Of a stretch of DNA of 50,424 nt, positions 27,379 to 34,584 are shown one piece after another (positions within the stretch are counted from its first letter, which is position 1; every line of letters starts with the position of its first letter). This stretch comes from a virus. Location of the stretch: positions 1 to 50,424 of the IMG/VR virus record IMGVR_UViG_3300045971_000210. The stretch is one strand, 5' to 3'. A program made the position numbers and the translations under genes. The notes beneath the pieces were generated by a model. The model was not told the DNA's origin. It worked only from the letters and a program-made list of their open reading frames with translations, and did not search any database.

Positions 27379-27808
27379 ATGACAAAATATTCTCAGGGGA
27401 TTTATATTCCCAAACACCCAGAAAAATATGTGGGTAAAGGGTCAATAAAATTTCGTAGTTCATGGGAACACGCTTTTTTTTTTATTCCTAGACAACCACC
27501 CAAACATAACGCAGTGGGCTAGCGAAAGCATTCGTATTCCGTATCGTAACCCGCTAACTGGCAAAAATACAACCTACGTTCCTGACGTGTTTATGGTCTA
27601 CATAGACGCTAACGGGCAAACACACGCAGAGCTAATAGAGATCAAGCCGAGCAAAGAGACTACAATGGAAGCAGCAAAAAGCAGGCACGACGTAGCGATG
27701 GTAGCTATTAATATGGCAAAATGGACAGCAGCAAGGGCATTTTGCGCTAGCAAGAACATTACATTTCGTGTAGTGACAGAAAATGATTTATGGCGCGGCG
27801 GAAAATGA
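27379..27808 (+). pseudogene. 4: Head completion nuclease gp4-like, split by a +1 frameshift at a T10 run
   Basis: Frame 1 from ATG 27379 encodes MTKYSQGIYIPKHPEKYVGK, then FRSSWEHAF, and stops at 27522. Skipping one T in the run at 27474-27483 joins it to DNHPNITQWASESIRIPYRN, then YVPDVFM and ELIEIKPSKE, ending at 27808. Together these match T4 gp4 (head completion, TnsA-like nuclease fold): E of SSWEH, D of PDV, E-I-K. With nine Ts the alignment to T4 has no gap. Either a sequencing or assembly error, a true mutation, or transcriptional slippage at the homopolymer. gp4 is essential in T4, so a null allele would be surprising. It lies directly after a GIY-YIG gene and before the small terminase. 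Confidence 0.8.
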
Positions 27809-27814
27809 TAAATA
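27807..27814 (+). promoter_or_regulatory. Late promoter GATAAATA four bases before small terminase ATG
   Basis: GATAAATA-CCGC-ATG. The expected late transcript would start at or next to the AUG; no Shine-Dalgarno lies between. Confidence 0.6.
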
Positions 27815-27818
27815 CCGC

Positions 27819-28340
27819 ATGTCTACTACTTTAGAATCCCTATTCAACCTTCCACCCGCACCCAAACCTAGCGATGCTACTCCTGCTCCTACACCTGAGG
27901 AATCACTAGCTAAATCAGAAGAAACTAAAACAAGTCTAGCAGAGATTAATGCTGCTATTGACAAGATTGATTTAGCTTTACCCACTGTGCGCGACTTAGA
28001 TGCTAGCGATGCGGAAATGGATGCACTAGCGCAGCTAGCACAAGATACATTTACGGATATGGTAGATTATGGAATGAATGTGGACCCTCGTGTAAGCGGG
28101 CAAATATTCCAGTCAGCCTCCGCACTACTTGGCCACGCATTGACTGCCAAAATGGCAAAAATGGACAAGAAACTGAAAATGGTTGACTTACAGCTAAAGA
28201 AAGCGCGGCTAGACCAAGCAGCAAATAGCAAAGCGCCAGCAGCAGATGTCATTGAGGGCAAAGGGACAATGCTTGATCGCAACGCCCTGTTGCGAGAAAT
28301 TTTGTCTAAACATGACGGAAATAAATCTTCCATGCAATAA
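27819..28340 (+). CDS. 16: Terminase small subunit, gp16-like
   Basis: 173 residues from ATG 27819. The in-frame ATG upstream at 27783 lies inside gp4, so I prefer 27819. The Ala/Pro-rich N-terminus (PPAPKPSDATPAPTPEES) is followed by helices (IDKIDLALPTVRDLD, DTFTDMVDYGMNVDPRVSGQ) and the coiled LGHALTAKMAKMDKKLKMVD segment, with MLDRNALLREIL near the end. This matches small terminases of aquatic T4-like phages, which form the ring that recognises phage DNA and regulates gp17. Next to gp4 and, through insertions, gp17. Confidence 0.72.
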   Translation: MSTTLESLFNLPPAPKPSDATPAPTPEESLAKSEETKTSLAEINAAIDKIDLALPTVRDLDASDAEMDALAQLAQDTFTDMVDYGMNVDPRVSGQIFQSASALLGHALTAKMAKMDKKLKMVDLQLKKARLDQAANSKAPAADVIEGKGTMLDRNALLREILSKHDGNKSSMQ

Positions 28341-28346
28341 CAATAT

Positions 28347-28964
28347 ATGCTTGAATATTCATCAACAAAAATATGTGCGTATGTTTACCTGTGCACTCAT
28401 AAAGTATCTAAACATTTTTACATTGGGTATCGTGAGAGAAATATAGCACTTGGCAGGGTTTCGACTGTAGATTTCCCAAGGTATAAAACCTCAGTAAAAA
28501 GTATTAAGGAAAATTTCAATGAATATGATTGGATGGTAGTAGCGGAATTCACGGAAGGTAATGATGCTTATGATTGTGAACAACAGTTAATACATGAAAA
28601 TTGGGATAATCCTCTTATGTTAAACAAATCGTGTTTTTATCAAAAAACTCGGTTCAAGGGCGGGCACCCAATATCAAATGACACTAAAGCTAAAATATCT
28701 AAAGCATTGAAAGGTAAGCCATCTTGGCATAAAGGACGTGTCAAAACGCCAGAAACAATTGAACGAATGCATTTTGGCAATAAATCTAGGAAACCCGTTA
28801 CTGAGTTAACTAAACAGAATATGAGTAAAGCTCGCGCCGGCAAAAAAGTGTCACCTGAAATAGTTGCGAAACAACGGGCGAGCAATACGGGTCAGAAAAG
28901 ATCTGTCGAAGTGCGGCAACGAATGGCGTTAGCTCAACAACTGCGTAGAGCACAAAAAAGATAA
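28347..28964 (+). CDS. GIY-YIG homing endonuclease
   Basis: 205 residues, 7 bases after small terminase. GIY-YIG core VYLCTHKVSKHFYIGYRERN (Y-x-x-C replaces GIY), with YDCEQQLIHENW as the catalytic Glu region, then NUMOD3-type helices ISNDTKAKISKALKGKPSWH and GRVKTPETIERMHFGNKSRK. Related in its first 90 residues to the GIY-YIG genes at 26619 and 39380. No recognisable leader; it would be read from the terminase transcript. A late motif (28960-28967) overlaps its stop and serves the next gene. Confidence 0.85.
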   Translation: MLEYSSTKICAYVYLCTHKVSKHFYIGYRERNIALGRVSTVDFPRYKTSVKSIKENFNEYDWMVVAEFTEGNDAYDCEQQLIHENWDNPLMLNKSCFYQKTRFKGGHPISNDTKAKISKALKGKPSWHKGRVKTPETIERMHFGNKSRKPVTELTKQNMSKARAGKKVSPEIVAKQRASNTGQKRSVEVRQRMALAQQLRRAQKR

Positions 28965-28967
28965 ATA
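28960..28967 (+). promoter_or_regulatory. Late promoter motif GATAAATA
   Basis: GATAAATA overlaps the stop of the GIY-YIG gene and lies 21 bases before the ATG of the 187-residue protein; TCAGGA serves as ribosome site. Confidence 0.55.
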
Positions 28968-28988
28968 AGTAAATAATCAGGACATTTT

Positions 28989-29552
28989 ATGTTTAAACCA
29001 TTTACTCATTTTTTACTCGAAAGCGACCAAACTTACGATTTTAAAATAAAAATCGCTTGCCAAGATATGGATAGCGATGCGCAAGACAGGTTAGAGCATG
29101 CGTTAAAAGCGTATGACTTAGGCACTGTTAGCAAGCCAAAGCGTTTGCCACCAGACGCACAGAAAAACGAATTCTCACAAGCTGAAGGCTGCGATGTATT
29201 TTTAATGACTGCATCTGTAAAACTACCATGCACTGACGCTCAACTGCGCCAAGTTATTAGCGATCAAGGTAGATTTCAATTAGCAAGCATCAAAGTGTCC
29301 CCAGCAAATCAAACAGACGAAGAAGCAGTTGCAGAACTTGAGGCTGATAGCAAAAAAGAAGCATTGCTTACTAAGGATTTAGAGAAGGGCGAAGATGGGC
29401 AACCACAAGTTGGACAACGTCGTTTGGACAGCATGCTTAAAGAACTTGAGTCTCAGAAGATGGAATTTGTCGCTAAGGAAAAAACTAGTTCCAAATCAAC
29501 AAACGATCTCCCACAAAATAATAAGAGCATTGTGAATACAAAAGCAAAATAA
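28989..29552 (+). CDS. Conserved phage protein of the head region
   Basis: 187 residues. It opens MFKPFTHFLLESDQ, a hydrophobic peptide with L-L-E-S, similar to prohead protease sites of T4-like phages (L/I-x-E). The body has YDFKIKIACQDMDSDAQDRL, LGTVSKPKRLPPDAQKNEF and GCDVFLMTASVKLPCTDAQL; the first part is a ferredoxin-like beta-alpha pattern. I recognise the family from the packaging/head regions of aquatic T4-like phages; function unknown. The C-terminus is polar and disordered-like (KTSSKSTNDLPQNNKS). Probably an internal or scaffold-associated head protein, by context. Confidence 0.55.
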   Translation: MFKPFTHFLLESDQTYDFKIKIACQDMDSDAQDRLEHALKAYDLGTVSKPKRLPPDAQKNEFSQAEGCDVFLMTASVKLPCTDAQLRQVISDQGRFQLASIKVSPANQTDEEAVAELEADSKKEALLTKDLEKGEDGQPQVGQRRLDSMLKELESQKMEFVAKEKTSSKSTNDLPQNNKSIVNTKAK

Positions 29553-29553
29553 T

Positions 29554-30216
29554 ATGATGCATTATAGACAAATTTTCGAGGAACAACACGGGGCCATTCC
29601 AAAGGATAGTGATGGGCGAACATTTGATATTCACCATATCGATGGTAATCACCAAAATAATGATGTTAATAATTTAATAGCAGTAAGTATTAAAGAGCAT
29701 TATGATATTCATTATTCTCGGGGTGACTATGCAGCATGCTTATTAATAGATAAAAGAATGAAGTTTCCAGTGTTAAGTTCAGAAGAGAGAAGCAAACTTT
29801 CTACCATGCATAACTTGCGTCGGTCAGCAAATGGCACTAATCCGTTCTTAGACGGAGAAGTGGCAAGGAAATCTGCCAATGCTCGTGTTGCAAATGGCAC
29901 ACATAATTGGTTAGGTAGTGAACACGCAGTTAAGACAAATAAGAAAAAAATTGAAAATGGAACTCACCACTTGCTAACGCGAGCAGATGGGTCAAGTTTG
30001 TCAAAAGATCGGGTTAATAATAAAACACATCACCTATTACGTCGTGAAGATGGCTCAAGTTTAGCATCAGATAGAGTAAAATCAGGAACTCACCATTTGG
30101 TTACCAATAATCCAAGCAAAATTAAAGTAACATGTCCACATTGCCAAAAACTTGGCGGCTTCCCAAACATGAAACGATACCATTTTGAAAATTGCAAATT
30201 AAGGAAAATTCAATGA
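29554..30216 (+). CDS. HNH homing endonuclease with zinc-finger C-terminus
   Basis: 220 residues. HNH core FDIHHIDGNHQNNDVNNLIA followed by EHYDIHYSRGDYAA is the typical HNH variant of phage homing endonucleases. The middle is repetitive (GTHHLLTRADGSSLSKDRV, GTHHLVTNNPSK), a DNA-binding repeat used in this group. The C-terminus carries CPHCQKLGGFPNMKRYHFEN plus Cys, a zinc finger also present twice in the GIY-YIG protein at 39380. It starts two bases after the upstream stop and its 3' end overlaps the next start by 4 bases. Confidence 0.85.
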   Translation: MMHYRQIFEEQHGAIPKDSDGRTFDIHHIDGNHQNNDVNNLIAVSIKEHYDIHYSRGDYAACLLIDKRMKFPVLSSEERSKLSTMHNLRRSANGTNPFLDGEVARKSANARVANGTHNWLGSEHAVKTNKKKIENGTHHLLTRADGSSLSKDRVNNKTHHLLRREDGSSLASDRVKSGTHHLVTNNPSKIKVTCPHCQKLGGFPNMKRYHFENCKLRKIQ

Positions 30217-33134
30217 AAAATATTCTCGCAAAATTAGCCTCGTTTGAGACGCCAGCTAAAACAGTTCTTACTGAAGAAAGCACTCTTGGACAAGTAAAGA
30301 ATGGTAACTTATTTGGCACCTATGATGAAAAGAAAAAAGCAGAGGCAAAGGCTAAAAAAGAAAAAGAGCAGGCAGCTAAAAAAGAAAAGAAACAAGCAAC
30401 TACTGAAAGCGAAGATAACGACAGGCCAGCATTTGGCAAACGCGATTGGGATGCAGAGTCAGAAGACAAGCCGCATGACAAGTTTTTAGCATACAAGGCT
30501 AAAGGCGGTAAGCTATCACGTAAGCAATGGGAAGAAGATAAATCCAATGGAGCAGACGATGTTAATGAATCAGCAGGTGCTACTAAGTTTGGTGTATACA
30601 TGAGTGGTGGCAGCGTTGGTGAAAAGAACGATGCTCCTAAGAAAACTTTTGACTCCAAGGAAGAAGCAATAGCATTTGCAAAACGTAGAAACAGTCAGCT
30701 AACTCCAGGTGAGCGCGGCTACTACAAGATGAAGTATACAGTAAGGCCTGTTAAAGCAGAGCCAGTGGACGAAGCAAAGAATACACCGTGGCCAAAGAAT
30801 CAGGCTCTAAAGAAGCCTATGACTGATGCTGATCACAAAGCTTGGCAACAGCAGCAAAAAGATGAAAAGAAAGCAGCAAGTTTAGCACGTAAAAAAGCTA
30901 ATGAATCCACTGGAGAACTTGATGAAGCAGTCCAAGACTTAACTAAAATTCCTACTGAAAGATTGAAGGCATATATTGCTAAACATAGTGGTGGTGGAGT
31001 ACCAACTTTTGGTACCGGAGGTCAGATAAAACGAGCACAAGCTGAACTAAAGCGCAGAGGTGAAGTAGTTAAAGAAGAGCAAGTTGATGAAGCACCATCA
31101 GCAGCAGCTCTTGGCAAAGCAGCAGAAGATGAGTTTAATAATCAATTCAGCCCACGAGCTTCAAGGTCGCAAACGCCAGCTACAAGTTCTAGAAAAGTGT
31201 ATATCGTAAGTAAAACATCTGGAAAAAAAGTTGGTGGTCCATATCCAGATTTTAGAGTAGCGCAGTCTGCCAGGGCTAAAATGCAAGATGCAGAAAATTA
31301 TTCTTTAATAAAAGAAACTAAAACTCGTAAATTGTTCAAGGTAATAGTTGAAGGTGTTCAGTTTAATGTGTCTGATTCGGGCCTAGCTAAAGTGTTACGC
31401 CGATTCCCACATGAGACAGCAAAGTTTAAAGAAGGTGGAGACTTAGCAGATCACTTGTATGATGCATTGTACGATCACTACTGTAACAATGGCGAAATGC
31501 CATACGGCACAATGAAAGCTCGTGACGGTGATCCATACGAATGGGTAACACAGCGGCTAGATAGAGAGCTGTCTAAACTAGGGTTAGATGAAAGCGACGG
31601 AAATGTGAACCCAGAGTTACAAGCTATACTTAAAAAGTATCCGCATGAAGCTAAACAGTTTGAAGAGTTTGGCGAGTTAGATGACGGCCCAATGTATGAA
31701 GAGTTTTTTGACCATTACCTACACGCTGGTGAAATGCCTTATGGCGTAGCTAAAGCCCGCACTGGTGATCCAGTGCAATGGGTAGCAAAACAATTAGAGC
31801 AAGACTTAGGACTGAATCCTGAAAACCCAGATCCAGGCTATATGGACTCAGCAGAAGAGTTATCAAGCCATGAGCGTTACGAGCCTCCAATGGAAGGCAT
31901 GGGCGGCGATATGATGCCTCAAGAAAGCATTGGTGAAGATAGCTTAGATCCAACTCCAGATGATGGCACAGTTATTGTTGAAGGCTTGGAAAAAGTTGTC
32001 TCTAACATTTTAACAGATGCGGGATTTGATGAAGGTTTAGACTTCTTCTTTGAAAATGGCCTAGTTGTTATTGGTAAGTCAACAGCAGTAGCAGTTATGA
32101 ACTTGCTACGCTCTAATCCACAAATTTCGTCACAGCCTACTATAGAATCTATGGACGGTGAAGAAGTGCGTATTAGTTTTGGTGGCGCTAAAGAGCTAGG
32201 CGAAGGCTTGGCAGATGACTTTGCTGCTATGGCAAACAACATGAAGAACCCAGACGGCTCTAAGCGTTTTGCTACAGCACGGGTTGTAACACCACAGCAA
32301 AAACAAGATGAACGTGCAGCATTAGATGCTAAACGTGCAGCAGACGCAGCAGCTCGCCCACCAGTGGCACCAGGACCAGACACTACTAATAATGGTAGCT
32401 TTGGCGATAACCGTGGCTACGGTCAAGGACGCTATATGGGCGATAGCAAAATTAATAAGGGCAATATGTTAAACGAATCTAAAGCAAAAACAAGGCAACA
32501 GAAAGTTGATTGCCCAGAGTGTAATGGCACTGGAAAAGAAGAGAAAAAATCGTACAATAACATGCAAGCACAAACATGTTCACATTGCGGTGGATCTGGC
32601 AAAGTAAATCCTAAAGTAAACGAAGACGCAAATATGAATCTCAGCGTGTCTGGCACAGATGATGTGCTAGCAGTGTTGCGCAAACTAAGCGGGTTAGATG
32701 ATGCTCAACCAGCAATGGGTGGCATGGATGCAGCACCTGAAGACGACATGATGGGCATGGACGAACCACAAGCAGCAGAGCCATCAATGCGTGACATGAT
32801 GGGTATGATGGATGGACCAAGCGAAGATCCAGCAATGGACGCTGAACCTGAAATGGGTGCAGAGCCAGAGTTAGCACCTGAAGTACCATCAGAAGAGCCA
32901 GCTGGTGATATGGAAATGTCGGCAGAGCCTGAAGTTGAAGTTGAAGAAGATTATGCCAACGAACCACACGAGAAAATCCTCCCAGGCTATGGTACTGCTC
33001 GTGGTGACAAGGATGGCCAAGGTCGTCGTTACCCAATGACTAACCCAGGTAACAACCCAATGGCAAACGAATCTAAAACAGCACAGTTGATGAGAGATTA
33101 TCAAACAATGCTAAAAGGTATGAAAGCAAAATGA
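30213..33134 (+). CDS. Large putative internal head protein with duplicated domain and DnaJ-like zinc motif
   Basis: 973 residues from ATG 30213, with AAGGAAAA just upstream. The N-terminus (MKNILAKLASFETPAKTVL, then LTEESTLGQ) has several L/V-x-E peptides. A low-complexity Lys/Glu region follows. Two tandem copies of about 75 residues lie around residues 385-530 (KVLRRFPHETAKFKEGGDLA and AILKKYPHEAKQFEEFGELD, each ending in GEMPYG...KAR.GDP). At about 767-797 there is a CPECNGTG...CSHCGGSG zinc motif of the DnaJ type without a J domain. The C-terminus is acidic with a VLRKLSG peptide. It sits among packaging genes, so an internal or scaffold-like role is likely. I do not recognise a T4 equivalent. 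Confidence 0.6.
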   Translation: MKNILAKLASFETPAKTVLTEESTLGQVKNGNLFGTYDEKKKAEAKAKKEKEQAAKKEKKQATTESEDNDRPAFGKRDWDAESEDKPHDKFLAYKAKGGKLSRKQWEEDKSNGADDVNESAGATKFGVYMSGGSVGEKNDAPKKTFDSKEEAIAFAKRRNSQLTPGERGYYKMKYTVRPVKAEPVDEAKNTPWPKNQALKKPMTDADHKAWQQQQKDEKKAASLARKKANESTGELDEAVQDLTKIPTERLKAYIAKHSGGGVPTFGTGGQIKRAQAELKRRGEVVKEEQVDEAPSAAALGKAAEDEFNNQFSPRASRSQTPATSSRKVYIVSKTSGKKVGGPYPDFRVAQSARAKMQDAENYSLIKETKTRKLFKVIVEGVQFNVSDSGLAKVLRRFPHETAKFKEGGDLADHLYDALYDHYCNNGEMPYGTMKARDGDPYEWVTQRLDRELSKLGLDESDGNVNPELQAILKKYPHEAKQFEEFGELDDGPMYEEFFDHYLHAGEMPYGVAKARTGDPVQWVAKQLEQDLGLNPENPDPGYMDSAEELSSHERYEPPMEGMGGDMMPQESIGEDSLDPTPDDGTVIVEGLEKVVSNILTDAGFDEGLDFFFENGLVVIGKSTAVAVMNLLRSNPQISSQPTIESMDGEEVRISFGGAKELGEGLADDFAAMANNMKNPDGSKRFATARVVTPQQKQDERAALDAKRAADAAARPPVAPGPDTTNNGSFGDNRGYGQGRYMGDSKINKGNMLNESKAKTRQQKVDCPECNGTGKEEKKSYNNMQAQTCSHCGGSGKVNPKVNEDANMNLSVSGTDDVLAVLRKLSGLDDAQPAMGGMDAAPEDDMMGMDEPQAAEPSMRDMMGMMDGPSEDPAMDAEPEMGAEPELAPEVPSEEPAGDMEMSAEPEVEVEEDYANEPHEKILPGYGTARGDKDGQGRRYPMTNPGNNPMANESKTAQLMRDYQTMLKGMKAK

Positions 33135-33523
33135 AATCCTTTAAGTCTTACCTTCCTGAATCGTTTATCACGGAGTTAGCAGAAGCCCCAACGGATTCTG
33201 CTAGCCCAGTGAATGGCAGCGAAGCAAGTGGTTATCCTAACCCTGCGGAAAGCAAGTACGGAGTTAGGGAATTAAACTTGGGTGACCCAGTAGTTATTAC
33301 TGGCAATGTTGAGTTCTCTGGTAAGACAGGCGATGTAGTTGGCTTTGACAACGAGGAAAGAAAGTCGTTTATCGTGGTGAATTTATATAACCACGGTAAG
33401 CATAGCTTTCACTCCTCTGATGTTGAATACAACGATTATGCCGACGAGGAAGATCGTGAAAATGATGACGAAGATGAAGATGATCGTGCGATATATGCAT
33501 TACGTAAACTAAGCGGGTATTAA
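33131..33523 (+). CDS. Small acidic protein with FITEL leader
   Basis: 130 residues, ATGA overlap with the gene before. The N-terminus MKSFKSYLPESFITELAEA carries L-P-E-S and I-T-E-L, which resemble prohead-protease sites in T4 internal proteins. The centre is a compact LGDPVVITGNVEFSGKTGDV segment followed by SFIVVNLYNHGKHSFHSSDV, a KOW-like beta strand set. The end is acidic (DEEDRENDDEDEDD) and closes with ALRKLSGY, a peptide related to VLRKLSG and MRRLAGLY in neighbouring proteins. Function unknown. Confidence 0.6.
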   Translation: MKSFKSYLPESFITELAEAPTDSASPVNGSEASGYPNPAESKYGVRELNLGDPVVITGNVEFSGKTGDVVGFDNEERKSFIVVNLYNHGKHSFHSSDVEYNDYADEEDRENDDEDEDDRAIYALRKLSGY

Positions 33524-33524
33524 A

Positions 33525-33608
33525 ATGTACGGAACTGATGACGATTATCCAGTATATCCAGAAGACGACGGATACGATCGTTATAAAAATCCATTTAGTC
33601 CAGCATGA
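33525..33608 (+). CDS. Tiny acidic/aromatic ORF (27 aa)
   Basis: ATG at 33525, stop at 33608, overlapping the next ATG by ATGA. It is two bases after the upstream stop with AAGCGGG as possible ribosome site. The peptide (MYGTDDDYPVYPEDDGYDRY then KNPFSPA) is acidic and Tyr/Pro-rich. Tight spacing on both sides supports a translated gene. Confidence 0.5.
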   Translation: MYGTDDDYPVYPEDDGYDRYKNPFSPA

Positions 33609-34231
33609 GAGCATCTGAATTTATCACTGACGCGATTACATCACCATTGGGTAGAGATGAGGAAGTTAGGTACAAATCCATATATTTTGCAAAATCGCCA
33701 ATAGTTGACGTAATCAATGAGTTGGAACTTAGGAAATATGTAAACGGAGATGAGTTATGGTATGGGCTCATTGATAGTAGTAAAGGTTATATGGATGTGG
33801 TTGGAATACTACAACTTGAAAAAGAAGGAAAGTTTTATCAAGTAAGATTGACACAAATAGAAGAAAAATTTAAAACTCAAGGATACGGATCATATTTATA
33901 TGATTATGCTATTATGAATGATGGTATTACTATATTATCAGATTTTTCTCAAACATCTGGAAATTTAGGTGGCAGTAAAGGGCTATGGGAGAAATTATAC
34001 CGTCAAGGTAGGTTCACAGTGTGTGGATATAATGTTGATACAGGTGATATTATACCTATTAGGGATATGTTGGATGTTAACACTAAAATTTATAATCAAA
34101 AAGAAGATGTTGTATGGATGGCATCGCCCAAACCACTACAGGAAAGCATAAATGTGATGCTGGCTCGAATAAACACTCGTAATAAATATAGAACAATTGA
34201 ATGGTATGGACCAGAGGTAACCGACATATGA
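33605..34231 (+). CDS. MRASEFI-type protein with GNAT-like segment
   Basis: 208 residues. The leader MRASEFITDAI resembles T4 capsid-targeting peptides. The body contains GYMDVVGILQLEKEGKFYQV followed by KTQGYGSYLYDYAIMNDGIT, where QGYGSYLYDYA fits the acetyl-CoA-binding turn of GNAT acetyltransferases (Q/R-x-x-G-x-G/A), and ends with KGLWEKLYRQGRFTVCGYN. GNAT assignment is moderate because no other catalytic residue is obvious. It starts inside the stop of the tiny gene before it and ends in ATGA with the next MRASEFI gene, so all are one operon. Confidence 0.6.
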   Translation: MRASEFITDAITSPLGRDEEVRYKSIYFAKSPIVDVINELELRKYVNGDELWYGLIDSSKGYMDVVGILQLEKEGKFYQVRLTQIEEKFKTQGYGSYLYDYAIMNDGITILSDFSQTSGNLGGSKGLWEKLYRQGRFTVCGYNVDTGDIIPIRDMLDVNTKIYNQKEDVVWMASPKPLQESINVMLARINTRNKYRTIEWYGPEVTDI

Positions 34232-34584
34232 GAGCATCTGAATTTATCACTGAAGGTGAAATACATGCTTGGCACCATCAAGGTATACCAGGATTAAAAT
34301 CACTTGAGGGTGTAAACCAATATTACGATTTATATAGATTAGGGATGGCCATGGCAGCAGGCGGCCGCCCAGAGCATCCCTTTAAGGGCGATCCTGACGG
34401 GGTCACTGGAGATAATCCTACTACTCTAAGCTATACACAAGCAGACGAGGATATAATAAACGCTGGGTTAAAACGTGTCGGTAAAACAGCAAAGCAAATT
34501 ACAAGTAGATTAAGTTCTGAACCTACAGACACAAACCACCAAAGCATCGTTGCTACACGTAAGCCGTTGCCACGTAGAGAATAA
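34228..34584 (+). CDS. MRASEFI-type small protein (paralogue of 17551 protein)
   Basis: 118 residues from ATG 34228 in ATGA overlap with the gene before. First 9 residues MRASEFITE are the same as in the gene at 33605 and resemble the T4 capsid-targeting signal. The body QYYDLYRLGMAMAAGGRPEH and the tail SSEPTDTNHQSIVATRKPLP correspond to parts of the protein at 17551. Immediately upstream of large terminase (1-base overlap). Candidate internal/ejected protein by leader and location. Confidence 0.65.
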   Translation: MRASEFITEGEIHAWHHQGIPGLKSLEGVNQYYDLYRLGMAMAAGGRPEHPFKGDPDGVTGDNPTTLSYTQADEDIINAGLKRVGKTAKQITSRLSSEPTDTNHQSIVATRKPLPRRE

